Shown piece by piece: positions 1-12,271 of a stretch of DNA of 64,000 bases. The notes under the pieces are model-generated. The model was not told the origin of the DNA. It did no database searches and worked only from the letters and a program-made list of their open reading frames with translations. The translations under genes and the position numbers were made by a program. Each line of letters begins with the position of its first letter. Within the stretch, counting starts at the first letter, position 1. The stretch spans positions 2,269,761 to 2,333,760 of the forward strand of contig CAXIPT010000003.1 of assembly GCA_964030475.1 (NCBI GenBank), given 5' to 3'. The stretch is from Tethya wilhelma. Taxonomy: Eukaryota > Porifera > Demospongiae > Tethyida > Tethyidae.

Positions 1-2313
1 ACATACGCCAATGATGATGACTGGGAGATGAGACAGAAGTGGCTCTTCCACACCCTCAAAGGAAAGGAGCTGAAAGGATACTTCCCCATCTTTGTCAAGA
101 TTGCTGAGGTACATATGCATGCATGTCATACTATAGTGAAAACATTTCCTCGTTGAAGCTGATTTTCTCCTTTTCTGTAATTTGTTACCTAAAATTAATA
201 TAATTATACATGCATCAAAGTCAATAATTTTATACTCACTAACTTCAGGAGGCTGAATCTCATTGGTTGGCTTTCCCTCCTGACCAGCACGTCCCTATAA
301 TGAGGGAGGTTTTCCCCATGACCATTAAGGGAATAGTTCTAAGTTGTCTTGGCGACATTTTTGAGAATGATGATCAGCTTGATGAACTAGCCACAGCCTA
401 CCATAAGTGCTGGAGGGAGATGGAGGTAAATTATGGACCACTAGTGCATGCACTAGTGCGAACATGGCATGTACTAGATGCATAATAATTCAAAATAATG
501 TTGTGGTCAACATTGTAATGTAATTATAACTCACTTGCATTCTGGCCATAGGTCTTAGTTATTCTCATTTTATGTCTAGCTTGTCTGACTGGACTGAATG
601 AAAACCATACAACTTGAATCTCTCTCTCTCTCTCTCACTCTCAGGAGCGTATTACTCGAGGTCCACCTGATTCTGAGAGAGAGGCTGAGTTTCAAAAGAA
701 TAAAGCGGTCTTTGAGGGAGTTATCAAACGAATCATACGTCAGAGAAAAGAGGGGGTAGGGCAGAGGGAAATCCCCTTTATTGATTCCTTATTGCAGCAT
801 TACGACACAGAAGAAAAGGTATATATAATATCAGATCTGAATAATGAACATTATAATGATGGTCAGTAAACTAGCTCCATTAAGTCAACATGAAAAGTTT
901 TGTGGATTACTTGAAAATTGCAAAAAATTATTACTGTTTAAGGCTTTCCTTCTTGTAAAAATTGTAGACTTGGAACTGTAGTAGTCTAACCCTAAATAAA
1001 GTTATTGAGGGACTCTAAACCACAGTGGTGTCCCCCATAAATCCCTGCATGAATAATAATTCACTCCCATGTATACAGAATATAAAAATTGTGCAATCAC
1101 TCTACTATTGATCTTTGTTGTAGATTATAGGAGACACCGCCACACTCATGGTGGCTGGTTTCCACACCTCAGGCTATCTTCTCACCTGGATGCTGTGGTA
1201 CCTCGCTGAAAACCCCGCCTCCCAAAATCGCCTCAGGGTAGAGATTGATAAAGAGGTCAAAGGTGAAAGAGGAGAGAGGCTCAAGGAGTATGCGGAAAGA
1301 AGTAACACGTACGTTGATATTGAGAGATTTGTATTAAATAGCCATTGCCACATGGAGCAAGTACTCTTCCAAATTAAGCACTGCAGGATTTTGAAGTAAA
1401 TAATTCTGCATAACTAGCCTCGTACCCAGACCACTCCCTCTTTAGTGTTTCATACATGTAGCTTCTCATTGTACATGCAATGTTGACAAGATTTAAAGCT
1501 GTGATTTCTAGTTCAGTTATTCTCTCTTTTTCACAGGTTTCTTCGTCGAGTTATCGATGAGACTCTTCGACTGAGTACCCTGGGACCGTATGCAGCTCGC
1601 TATAGCAACACCGACATCGAGGTGTGTGGTCACACCATCGCAGCTAAGACTCCCATCATCCACGCTCTGGGAGTGGGGCTCAAGAACCACACCACCTGGA
1701 CAGAGGTGGAATGGTGAGACAGTTATGATACACTGCATGATGTATAGTTAGAGCTAGGAAGAAAAAAGATGTCAAGCTGCTGACACACAGTTATTGGTTT
1801 TGTTCTTGACTATACACTTGTCCATATGGCATTGTGATACTGAATACTATATAATAGGCATGCAGCCAATGCCAATAAACCATGCATGATAATAATTTTA
1901 ATTGCAGACAATCTGAATAATAGCTTAGAATTTTAATTCTAGTCCTTCATTGAAAAGTTCAATTTACGATCAAATAGCTAAAATTAATCATGAAAAATTA
2001 ATGGCAACAATTTGTAATCAATCATATTATGTTTTTAGCATTGAACCCACTCTTGTTTCTATATAGCTGGAATCCTGATCGTTTCTCAGCTGATGGTAGT
2101 CGCGGGTTGGAATTCTGTCCATTTGGTGTACCCAGTCGCAGGAAGTGTCCTGGATATCTCTTCTCATACTTTGAAGTGGGGGTGTTCACGGCCATCCTAC
2201 TAGAATGCTTTCAGGTGGTTCCTGTAGAAGGTCAAAAGGTTAAGCAGGTGTTTGGTTTAATAACAGAACCAGAGGAGGAGATTTATGTGTATATTAGAAA
2301 AAGGGATCAATAG
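1..2313 (+). CDS. CYP20A1-like: Cytochrome P450, CYP20-like, 3' six exons (5' end outside window)
   Basis: Six exons join in frame: 1-108, 249-425, 645-818, 1124-1308, 1537-1713 and 2067-2313, all with GT-AG introns; the stop is TAG at 2311-2313. The I-helix region reads VAGFHTS then LLTWMLWYL in exon 4. The K-helix ExxR is ETLR in exon 5, followed by a PDRF segment in exon 6. The heme-binding cysteine lies in GVPSRRKCPGY. The ordinary F-G-x-G-x-R-x-C loop is altered here, and the spacing G-x6-C-P followed by F-x-Y, together with ALGVGL and VEGQ segments, fits my recollection of CYP20A1, an orphan P450 with no firmly assigned substrate. A membrane-bound monooxygenase of the ER is the family expectation; the N-terminal anchor is not in the window. 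The start of the gene is missing, so start and full length cannot be given. P450 identity is very likely; the CYP20 assignment is from remembered motif spacing. Confidence 0.85.
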
Positions 2314-2908
2314 GAGACCCCTGTAATTGTTTATTGTGGTATAGACTAACTGACTTACTGTAATTATTGGACTTAGTTATTAAATGGTTATGTAACAACA
2401 TTGACCTTTCTAGCATAATTTTTATGTGAAAACAGTGTTGACCTTTAAATTGTTCTTTTCTAACTTGTAACTACTATCATAAGCTCCTAAAGCTATTAAT
2501 GTGTGAATAATTATGAAGAACAGCAATTATTTTTGTACAGTTTTATTGCTAAAAGTTCAACAAAAAATAATTATTATGCATCAAAATAATCTTAGCAGTT
2601 ATATAGAGTGTCAAATAGCACTTGGTGAAAGAGTACGTATGGCATAATCATTATGTGATAATAGTAATTATCTCAAATAATTATTCTTGTATATAGTGGA
2701 CCATAATTGGTAAACTACGATTAGAATAATTAATTTTAATTATTACATCATATCACACTGATTTCTTACACAATAATAAGATTACAACAGCTAGCACCAA
2801 AAGGTAGATACACTTTCGATTAAATTAACCTAAGATCAACAGCTAGTGTTAAATTGTTACTCGACTTTTACTACAATGCCATGTTCTAATTATAAAGTTC
2901 CTTTAAAA
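2314..2908. other. Convergent intergenic spacer, no gene seen
   Basis: This is 595 bases of very AT-rich DNA between the 3' end of the P450 gene and the 3' end of the peroxidase gene on the other strand. It must hold both 3' UTRs. I see no open frame or clear repeat in it. Confidence 0.6.
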
Positions 2909-5900
2909 TTAGTTGCTTTTCAGTTTCTCCAAAGTCTTCTCTAACAATTTCACCAATTCTTTAGCTGTAGCTTCATTCTCTGTTTTGTGATGGTTATCTT
3001 TAACCTTGCTTGCAATTGACTGTTCAGCTTTGCTATTTTCGTGCTGGGTATATATAGACATATGTACACACATGAATCTCACTTACTCGTGCATGCATTA
3101 AAGAATGCAAGCATTTAGTAATTATTACACACATATACAATCTCATTTTAATTAGCTATATAACCCTTTATTTATTTCTTTGCCATTGACCCCTAAATAT
3201 TCTATTAAACAAAGCCATGCATATCCTTTATACAAGTTTGTTGCATTTTGACACTTGAGATCAAAGAGAAAACTGTGCCACTAGCTATTATCAAGTAGTA
3301 AAAATTTCAAAAAATAAGTAGTGTAGGAACGGGCAGTGCGGTAAAAAGTATTGAAACAAAGCATGTCTCAATTTCGGCACATGACTACTTCATTTTTATT
3401 CTTATCAGTTGATCCTTCCTTAGGATCCTGCTAAGTGTTGTAAATGCAACGATCTGTACAATAGTGTGGTAGCTTATTGTTGTATTGGTTCAAATTCCTA
3501 CTAATCAGTAGGCTAAGCAGTGGAGCAAACTATAACAGACAAGTAACTTAAACTGGACTGTTAGCCAAGAGTTGGGTATAAAAAATGAAGTAGTCATGTG
3601 CCGAAATTGAGACATGCCTTGTTTCAATACTTTTTACTGCACTGCCCATTCCTACACTACTTATTTTTTAGAAATTTTTACTACTTGTTCATTAACTTTT
3701 TTCAACACTACAGTGTGGAAAATATTAGAGACTGGTTAGTCTTTACAAAAAGCTTGAGTAGCAGCACTAGAGGAGGCTAATGCGCATGCGCATAATAATG
3801 CCACGTGGATAATGACCTTTGAACTCTACAAGAAAATGGCTACATTGAAGTATATGAATTTATACTCTCAGTTTCAAAGCTTTCTAGTTTTTGTTTAGGC
3901 TTATTTGTGATAAAAACGAGTATCAAGGAATGTAGTACCTATGAAAAGAACTTACTTTGTGCTGTCAAAGTTGGCTCAACACATTCTGGTTCTCTGGAAA
4001 TGCTTTTCAAGTAAGTCAGTTAGGAAGTACGTACGTAAGTACGTAAGTTAGATGAACAAAAATGGCACTATGGTGGCTTCCCTCTAGCGCTCTCTACGAG
4101 TGCTGAGGAAACTTTTTGCGAGTTTCAACACTTGCAAGCAGTTGGTAATCTGTTAGTGAGAGCCCCTGAGCAAGTTTGAAAGTTTGATTTTGTTGACTAG
4201 ATTTTTATGGTGACCAACATTTTGTATTGTGTCTATGGGACAGCCGGCCCATTCCTACTATACGTACTACCGTACGTATGATATANNNNNNNNNNNNNNN
4301 NNNNNNNNNNNNNNNNNNNNNNNNNNNNNNNNNNNNNNNNNNNNNNNNNNNNNNNNNNNNNNNNNNNNNNNNNNNNNNNNNNNNNNNNNNNNNNNNNNNN
4401 NNNNNNNNNNNNNNNNNNNNNNNNNNNNNNNNNNNNNNNNNNNNNNNNNNNNNNNNNNNNNGGGGAGTGTAATTGGTTGTGCAACAGAGCATTCAGTAGT
4501 GTGCCCTTAACCAGACACACACACACACACACACACACATGTACACACACACACACACACCTACTTACAGTCACATGCACATACATATTTAGATTGGTTT
4601 TGTAAGTACTACTTATACAATACTTGTATATACTTGTATACTTACCCGATTCACTTTTGCACTGGGATTCTCGGCAAATTTGTTTTGCAAATCGTTTTGA
4701 ACATCTGATGGAATTGCCGAATCACTTAGCTTTATCCTTTCCAAAAAGGTACTACTTCCCAGTGATTGATGGGATTCAATGTGACTCTCCTCCCGTGAAA
4801 GGATATGGGCAAGCTCAAGTTCCAACTCTTCAACTGATGCAAGATTTTGTTTCTTTGATTTTTTGGCACCATCTCCAGGACAGTCATATGTAAGAGCAAT
4901 GCTTGAGGCAGCTTCACAAGATTCTTCACTTTTGAAGAGACCATTTGACTCTTGCACATCATCAGCACCAAAAATAGACTCATATGTGCTTGGAGCTCCA
5001 AGTGATGCTTGGTTGTTTGGGAGACCGGGGTTTACTGTCAGTGTACATTTAAGGAAATTGGTCAAACTATTGTTTAAAATTGCTGGAAAAGCAGCAATGA
5101 CTGTGTTTGTTGAGGACGTTGGACATCGAAATGGGATGCAGCGTTGCATTGTCTCCGAGCTTGGCTCCTGAATGAGAGGAAAGTTCCCAAATTCCCCATC
5201 AGAAATGGAGCTGAGGAAGAAAAACTCTGCCTTTTCACTGTGTGGATCAATTTGAACTCTTTTGTAGCAGAATGGATCTTCTCTCCAAGGCTCAAAATTG
5301 ATTTGTCCAAATTGAACACAACTCTGCTTATTGTCCATAAGGAAAGGGTTTGGCTGTACAGTCTGGATAGCATCAGCATTGTCACAAATTATCCTCCCCA
5401 TGCCGTGGTTCTTAATCTCAGCTAGTTGTGCAGGGGTAAAGGCTTGTGGACCCTCAGTGTTTTCATACCAGAAACGATCTCCTTCTCTAGCACTTCCAAA
5501 GGTGATAGCAAATATACAAGCTAAGGTAGGTCCAATGAGAGCTCCAGGGAGTGGCTCCTCAGCAAGTCCACCAACGAATAAGTCGACTGTGTCCAGTGAT
5601 CCGTAGGTTTGAAGGAATCGGATTTTCGTGAGCTCATTTGTAATACCTGTGAAGTTCTTAAGTAATGGAAATCGTGCCTGGCAAAAGTCTCTCCAAACCA
5701 TGTATGGAGGTAGACCATGATCCCTGCTTCTTTGAATGTTAAGTGAAACCAAATCCATTCCAGGACTAGTGGCTGTTTCAAACAAACGTGTGGTCAGAAT
5801 TGAGTTTATAAACTCATCTAGAAACCGAGCAGGTTGGCTAATCCATCCACGGACTATAGGATCGGTCCCACCACTATTGAAATACTGCTGGGGGTTAAAA

Positions 5901-7631
5901 AAAGAATCCACTAGGCTTAACGGTCCTAGCTCAATGGGCTCAAATTCTTGATCTAGTCGTTCAAACTGAGGCTGAATCAGGCTGTGTCCAAATCGGTAAG
6001 CTGCAGTAGCGAATGCATTAGGAACTGTTGCATCAATCTGAGGTTGGTAGCCAGAATACGGTCCAATCAGTGCATTAAACATTTCTTGACCAAAAATTAC
6101 TGGAAGAAATTCCTCGAAAGTAATTCGCTGAATCTCGGCAATAATAATTTTTCTTGCTTCCTGGTAGATACGCTCATCATCCCACTGTGGGTTAATACTT
6201 TTAAGAGCCCTTGCAACTCGGTTGTGCTCACGCACCCAGATAGTGTGCATCACAGCGAGTGAGAGATGTTCATTCACACGAACATCACCTCCAACAAAGC
6301 ATGAATCACGGCCTGGAGGACAACACCTTCCATCTGCACCCGGTGGAACCCCTTGAACCTCACCTTCACTATTCTCGAAAGGAGTAAGACAAAGACCATC
6401 TTCTTCTGGCTCAGCGGGAACTTCAGGAAGCGTTGGCTTTCCTGTATCTTCAGGAAAGTTGGATCCTTCTTTGAGTAGTCCTCTTTGATTTTCACGCAGA
6501 AAATCAGCACGTGCTCCTGTAGATCCATACACCATTGACCCATCAATGTAGTGAGTGAGTTCATTGATCTGGTTGCGAGGCTCAAACTCAAATGACTTAC
6601 GGCAAACCGGAATTGTCCGATGGAACTCAAGGCACTCTCCAGCATTAGGTGTATCAACTCCAAAAAATAGATCATTTTCTGGTACTTGAATGGGTGCACA
6701 TATATCAGTCGGCTCACAACCATCACACTCAACACCTGTAAACTCTACTTGCAAATCAAAATCATGGTCCATAAACTGTCCCCATTGCATCAACAAGTGA
6801 GTTTGTCGCTCTGAATCCACAAGGCGATCGGTGACAATGGTGCTGCTGACTAAGCGACCACTAGGAAATGGAGGTGCAAAAGGACCTTGGAAAATATTTT
6901 CGGTCAATTGACTCTGTCCAAAGCCATTCATTCGGTTGAGACCATCCTCATAGCGAGGTGGAAGGAGTCGTCGAAATGCTGTGAGAGAAGATCCTTGTGC
7001 TGGATGCTCCAAGTTGTTGCAAGTACCATCAGCAGTACGGAAGGAATGAAAGAAAGGAATAAGATCGCAGTTGATTTCTTCATCACGAACTTCTTCACAC
7101 CCAGCTTCTTGACTGATGAGCGCAAACTCTTTCTTTGTAAGTAGTGTTCCGGGAGTGTGGAAAAGTTCCTCAGCTATTACTTCGGCCTGCTCTGTTTTGC
7201 TACCAACTGATGCAATTTTGACTCTTTTCTTTTCAAGCAACACTCGTTCCGCTCTGCGAACGGCATCTTCCATCATCAGTCGTGCTTTACCCATGCTCTC
7301 AGCTTTGGGAGATGCTGTACGGAAGAACATACTCAAGAGTTTTGCCGAAGTAATGCCACTTTTTGATTGCAGTTTGGCCTTCTCTACCCTCTTCCTATCA
7401 AATTCTTCAATGTTTGCTTTGGCTTCCTTTACTGCTTGTAAAGTTGCCTCCATTCTCTCTGTAATAAAAGTAAGAGATTCAGTTTATCATTCACAGTAAT
7501 TATTATGTACCTCATGACAGCTCTTATGCTATTAAATTACAACCTTCATCAGTGAAATCTGAACTCTTGTATCTTGCCAGTACAACTGCTAAGCAAGCAG
7601 TAAGCAAGCAAATCTGCAGTATTGCTCTCAT
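2909..7631 (-). CDS. Secreted animal heme peroxidase, three exons, about 1011 aa
   Basis: Reading on the minus strand: exon 1 is 7631-7544, exon 2 is 7458-4646 and exon 3 is 3043-2909 (stop TAA). Exon 1 (88 nt) encodes a signal peptide, MRAILQICLLTACLAVVLA. Exon 2 carries the whole An_peroxidase domain: distal histidine in QWGQFMDHD (about residue 261), the VREHNRVA block, proximal histidine in YRFGHS (about residue 521), and NIQRSRDHG (about 602-611). Exon 2 stays open past a strong donor, CGG|GTAAGT, into the intron; using that donor joins it in phase to exon 3, which adds 44 charged, helix-prone residues. A basic helical stretch precedes the catalytic domain. The family oxidises halides or tyrosines using hydrogen peroxide, outside the cell, in defence or matrix cross-linking. 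No Ig or LRR modules typical of peroxidasin are present. The domain is certain; the terminal exon rests on splice-site and phase agreement. Confidence 0.9.
3292..4285 (+). mobile_element. Hairpin repeat element, copy 1 (inside peroxidase intron 2)
   Basis: Two arms of about 109 bp (3292-3400 and 3579-3688) are near-perfect reverse complements around a loop of about 180 bp. A tail of about 600 bp follows, ending in a block with GTCTATGGGACAG and the palindrome-like ATACGTACTACCGTACGTAT next to the N gap. Closely similar elements lie at 10266-11280 (reverse orientation) and 28507-29491, with partial copies at 9785-9838 and 35493-35588. No coding capacity is visible. It sits in the intron of the peroxidase gene, antisense to it. 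I do not recognise the family; it is most likely a nonautonomous element. Confidence 0.75.
4286..4461. other. Assembly gap (Ns)
   Basis: A run of 176 Ns directly after the terminal palindrome of hairpin element copy 1. The palindrome and the CA microsatellite just after the gap are a likely reason for the assembly failure. Confidence 0.99.
4513..4560. repeat. (CA)n microsatellite
   Basis: CA repeats interrupted once by TGTA, between the N gap and exon 2 of the peroxidase gene, hence intronic. Confidence 0.9.
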
Positions 7632-7721
7632 AATGGTGTCCTAACTAGCTGTTCTTTCCAACGATGAAAGACTTTGCCTCTTAAACTTCTGACTCTTCAC
7701 TAGGTCGGCTCTTAGACTAGC

Positions 7722-7729
7722 TATTTATA
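7722..7729 (-). promoter_or_regulatory. TATA box of the peroxidase gene
   Basis: The minus strand reads GGCTATAAATAGC about 90 bases upstream of the signal-peptide ATG at 7631, a spacing that leaves room for a short 5' UTR. It is a good match to TATAAATA. No transcript start can be seen. Confidence 0.5.
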
Positions 7730-8954
7730 GCCAACCAAAGCTTAATATAGCTTTCACTATAAAATTTATTTAACTTTTGTGCAAAATTAATGCATGGTAC
7801 GGTGGCATTGTTGGTTGGTAGGCCCTGAACTTGTGATAATTGTAATCATGTGCAAATAGTATAACTTTATTTGTACAACATTGTGCTTTTTAGGAGTTTA
7901 CATTGTGTGCATTGGCATTCATAGTAGTAAGTCATCGCAAAACGAGTGAGAGTCTTTAGACTTTTGATTAACTATAGCTAGTCTGCATGCAACTGGCATA
8001 ATAATTATGTCATTTTTCATTCCACTGTGAGAAGTAACATAGAAATATTGTGTACACAATTTCATTCTAATTAACCATAATAGTAAAATTGCAAAGACAG
8101 GCTGCTGCATGCACACTGGTGCACAGAGAAAACAAAATTACTCTAACTACTTCCTGATGCATTTCCATCTAAGGAAGTGCCTTAATTATCAATGTTGTGA
8201 TAAGTTTAACTATGTAAAGGCATGGAGCCTGGGCATGACCTTTGCTCAGATTGGAACATGATTTGTAATGAGCTCAAGCAGAGCAGCCCCTAACCACCAA
8301 AACAATATCCACACTTACAATTTTATCTTACAAGATGTTTCTATGTTGGTATAGCTATACATTATTACTTTCTTCTTTTATTGATACCATGGCAACCTTG
8401 TGAAATTCACTCAGTAACAGAATTTACAGTGTTTTTCACACACACATGCATGCATTATGCATGGCACCTTTGCAGAAGCCAAGATATGAGTTCTAGTGGA
8501 TTAGTGGTACTGCTATGGCCTGGGCATGCATGTGACACAAACGCATGGATCAATTAATGCAACATGAATTAATCTCTAGCTGAATTAACAATGCTGATAA
8601 TTTGATTTACAATTACTTTACCTGTACATTGACCTTATACATACTAACAATATTGACAGTAAACATGACACACATGTTATATATAATTTATAGCCCATTT
8701 TCCTCACTGTCAGCTAGGTTATTGCACATAGGTCAAATTATACTGGAAGTGTTTAGTCATGAAGTCATGAACATGCTTTCACTATTATACTCAGGTACTA
8801 AACCAGCGCATGAGTGTTTTTGAGTACCCAATTAACCAGGATGGGCTAACAAGCCTTTAGACACAGTAACCACTATACTATACCATCTATATTATGCTAT
8901 ACTATATAATATTATATCACAAAAATGGTCACATACATCTGCATGATTCAGAAG

Positions 8955-9240
8955 TAGAGCTGTAGTAAGGTTTCATATAAGGAATTGATTTTTTAGCAAA
9001 TTGTTCTTTGTGTAGTATAATGCACAATGGCTATTCTGATTGTATACAATGGCCACACACAATAATGTAGCTAGGGCTAGTAAAAATTTCACATATTAGG
9101 AATTTAGGATAGTGTTCTTGTGTATCATATGCACAATGGCTAAACAGATATCTACGTGCAGTGGTCCGATCAGATGTACAGAGCTAGTAATTAAAACTTC
9201 ATATTATATTATTATAAAGAATTGTTTTTCTATAGCATCT
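8955..9240. repeat. Three degenerate tandem units of about 90-110 bp
   Basis: Each unit runs from an AGAGCTAGTA-like start through a TTCATATTA-like stretch. The first two end in TGCACAATGGCT; the third trails off into TTTTTCTATAGCATC. They are diverged and of unequal length. Confidence 0.4.
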
Positions 9241-9555
9241 ACATTAAGTTCTGGTTCTGAATACACAATAGCAGCAGATTAATGTATTGACTGCTGAACA
9301 TGCAACAAGCCACAAGTGTTTATGCAATAATGAGTAAAAGTCATGCACACATGCACAATGCAGTTGTAGAGGATGACACAATAAACACTTGCACTGCACA
9401 TGCATGACAATCAACAATTAAGCATGACCATCATGCAAGGGAAGTGAATGACAAAGTCACGCATGCCATTGATTGCAGAGCATTTAAAAAAAAAAAATTA
9501 GCCAAATAGTATCTACCATTATAACCTGGAGAATAACATTCATGATAAGTGGATG

Positions 9556-9745
9556 ATCATTCCGTCATTCTTTGTGGAGCTTGCACAAATAATTTGTCAT
9601 GTCTTTGGGACATCAAGCTAGATGTAAGAGATGCTCGAGCTAATCTTTGGCTACAACTCATAGTTCCAAACTTCATCTTGGCAGGCGTTCTACTAATAGT
9701 GGCCTTTCTAATGATTCCAGACTTCCCGTGTGTGAGAAGCTTAAT
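9556..9745 (+). pseudogene. Relic of the beta-helix/multi-TM receptor-like family (neck plus first TM)
   Basis: Translation gives VILCGACTNNLSCLWD and then LIVPNFILAGVLLIVAFLMI. This matches the CGAC neck and first membrane segment of the copy at 12272-15507 (LILCGACRNNFSHVFG, then LIVPTFILAGILL). The homology ends where a hairpin-element end begins at 9785. Only about 60 codons survive, with a short insertion, so it is a dead fragment of the oldest-looking member of the cluster. Confidence 0.75.
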
Positions 9746-9784
9746 TATTAATTTCTAGAATTTGCTTAGACCTATCCAACATCA

Positions 9785-10330
9785 TGTGTCTATGGGACAG
9801 TCGGCCCATTCCTTCTATACGTACTACTGTATTTATGATTATGCTGTTCATTATTAGTAATGTTGATTGCCATTTTACAAGAGTTTCATTGTTTACAAAC
9901 AATGGAGTTCATTGTTAACAAAGTTGGGTTAAAGATATATATAGTAACACTATTGGCTACCAAAGTCTTAAATATGCATGGAATGAGTCTCAAGAAAAAG
10001 GACAGTTGATTCTTAGATATTAAAATGTGAATATCTAAAAATTATCTGAAAAAAAATTGTAAAATGGTCTGAAAAAATCAGATCGACTGAAAATAGGTGT
10101 CTGTCAATGAAATAGATCTTAAAAACAAGTGATGGTCTGAAAAGGGTATTATAGTGAACCATCAACTTTTCAGGTATTCACTATTATTGTTACTGTAAAG
10201 GAAACTGAAATGTCGTTAATTTAAGCTCATGCATAATGTTCACATGTATGACACTATATGTTGTCATCATACGTACGGTAGTACGTATAGTAGGAATGGG
10301 CCGAATGTCCCATAGGCACAATACAAAATG
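9785..10330. mobile_element. Solo hairpin-element end facing the tail of copy 2
   Basis: A lone copy of the GTCTATGGGACAG...CATTCC terminal block at 9785-9838 faces the reverse copy that begins hairpin element 2 at 10266. The two form an inverted pair about 430 bp apart. The space between them is AT-rich with recurring TCTGAAAA strings and no gene. Confidence 0.5.
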
Positions 10331-11280
10331 TTTATGATCACAAAAATTTAACAAAACAAAATTGAGTCTTCAAACTTGCTCACAGTCTCTCACTGACAGA
10401 TTACCAATTGTATGCAAGGCCTAAAACTCGCAGAACCTTCCTCGATCAGCACTCGTAGAGAGAACTAGTGGGAAGCCACAATAGTGCCATTTTTGTTCAT
10501 CTAACTTACGTTCGTATACTTACGTACTTCCTAACTAATTACTTGAAAAGCATTTCCAGAGAACCAGAAAGTGTTGAGCCAACTTTGACAGCACTAAGTA
10601 ACTCCTTTTCATAGGCACTATACATTCCTTGATATTCGTTTTCATCACAAATAAGCCTAAACAAAAACTAAAAAGCTTTGAAACTTAGAGTATATATTCA
10701 TGTACTTCAATGTAGCCATCTTCTTGTAGGTTGAGTTCAAAGGTCATCCATGCACGTGGCATTAAACGCGTATGCGCATAAGCTGCTCTACTGAGCAGCC
10801 AATGTATAGCTGCTTCTCAGATACCTCAAGCTTTTTATAGAGACTAACCAGTCTCTGATATAGTCTCTTCACTGTAGTGTTAAAAAAAGTGAATGAACAA
10901 GTAGTAAAAATTTCAAAAGTGCATTAAAAAGTATTGGAACAAGGAATGGTCCCAATTTCGGCACATGACTACTTTATTTTTGTGCCTAAGTCTTGGCTGG
11001 TATTAATCTAATCCTGCATGCTATACTTTATTCCACCTTTTTAGCCAAGTGATAAGATTGGCAGGAATTTGAACCATGTGATCAAATTAATGTGATACTG
11101 ATAAGCTATTCAAGTACAGATCATTCTTTGAACCATTTATGACAATAATAGCTATGCATGAGGGATAAAAATGAAAATGAAGTAGTCATGTGCCGAAATT
11201 GGGACCATTCCTTGTTCGAATACTTTCTAATGCACTTCCCATTCCTACACTGCTTATTTTTTTGAAATTTTTACTACTTG
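10266..11280 (-). mobile_element. Hairpin repeat element, copy 2 (reverse orientation)
   Basis: The tail block is at 10266-10330 and the hairpin arms are at about 10898-10985 and 11173-11280. The first arm has lost about 25 bp relative to copies 1 and 3. Both arms share the copy-specific core GGAATGGTCCCAATTT instead of the GCATGTCTCAATTT seen in copy 1, so the arms match each other better than they match other copies. Confidence 0.7.
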
Positions 11281-12271
11281 TTATCAGTAAATGTGTGCTT
11301 TTTTGTAGCTTATAGCTAGTTATTGCAGTCATGGAACAGATGCTTTTGGGCCCATGCTAAATACTGAGCTTAAGAAGCCTTAAGCGCTGAGTTTTTGGCA
11401 GAGTTATCAGTTCGCGTGAATATTTGTATTGCGCCAATGCGCCATCCATGCCTGCATTCCTGTGTACTTAGTACTGCCGTACTGGGAATAGTATTCACTT
11501 AGTTTCAAAGAATTTTTCCGAAAAAGCAGTATCACATATCAGCAGATCTTATAAATATATACACATGCATGCATGCATGCATGATAATTTTAACCATCAC
11601 TATATTTCACGTAACATTTTAAAGAAATACTTATAATTCTACACTATATATATTATATAAATCAAAATAATAATAATATGTAGCTATGTGGCTGCTAGAC
11701 TGAGTGTAAAACATATCCTTGCAACATTCACAAGTAAGCTTAACATGATTAGCAAGTGTATTATTTGGTTATTACTTTCAATCATTAGGCTTATTATAAA
11801 TTCATGGAAAACAAAGATGATGGAAGAAGAGAACTATGTGATAGTCATGTACATCAGTATTATAAGATTACTGTTTTCTTGTGCACATGCATGGCAAAAT
11901 CAGTTCAATTATATCCTGATTCCCAAAGCTGATAATTTGAGCATGACAAAATAAATAATTTGCATACATATGATAATGCTAGTACCAGTACGTAACTATA
12001 TACAATAACATCTCTTTTATAGCATAATGAGCTTTGGAAATTGGATATACAATTGAAAATTATTTTGGTTTAGCCACAAGGGTTTTGAAAACAATAATCT
12101 TTTGGGAGTTTTATGTCTACTAACACTTGATGATTTGTTCAACATTTTTTTACTATAAAGCTTGCTTTAAACTGAAAAGGACTTATAAGATTTAAAGCTC
12201 TATAATAATATAGCTACATTTGAAAACCAGGAAAGCTTAAGAGTTAGCTCATAATACACTTCAAGGTTTAA
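11281..12271. other. AT-rich spacer upstream of receptor-like copy A
   Basis: It holds a CATGCATG run near 11563 and a block near 11340-11410 (GCTTAAGAAGCCTTAAGCGC) that recurs in diverged form near 52840-52920. A short open frame at 11688-11954 resembles no family I know and is probably chance. The promoter of the following copy may lie here but cannot be pointed out. Confidence 0.4.

Larger units (their letters stand above)
7632..9555. other. Peroxidase upstream region and AT-rich spacer
   Basis: The first hundred bases are the peroxidase 5' UTR and promoter. The rest is AT-rich with scattered ATGCATG strings. Between about 8955 and 9240 three degraded tandem units can be traced, two of them ending in a motif like GCACAATGGCT. 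No gene is supported. Confidence 0.5.

Noticed and set aside
4205..4586. Open frames across the N gap and CA repeat
   Set aside because: They are artefacts of undefined bases and dinucleotide repeats.
11688..11954. 88-codon open frame with hydrophobic stretches
   Set aside because: AT-rich composition alone can give this; no signal, motif or paralog.
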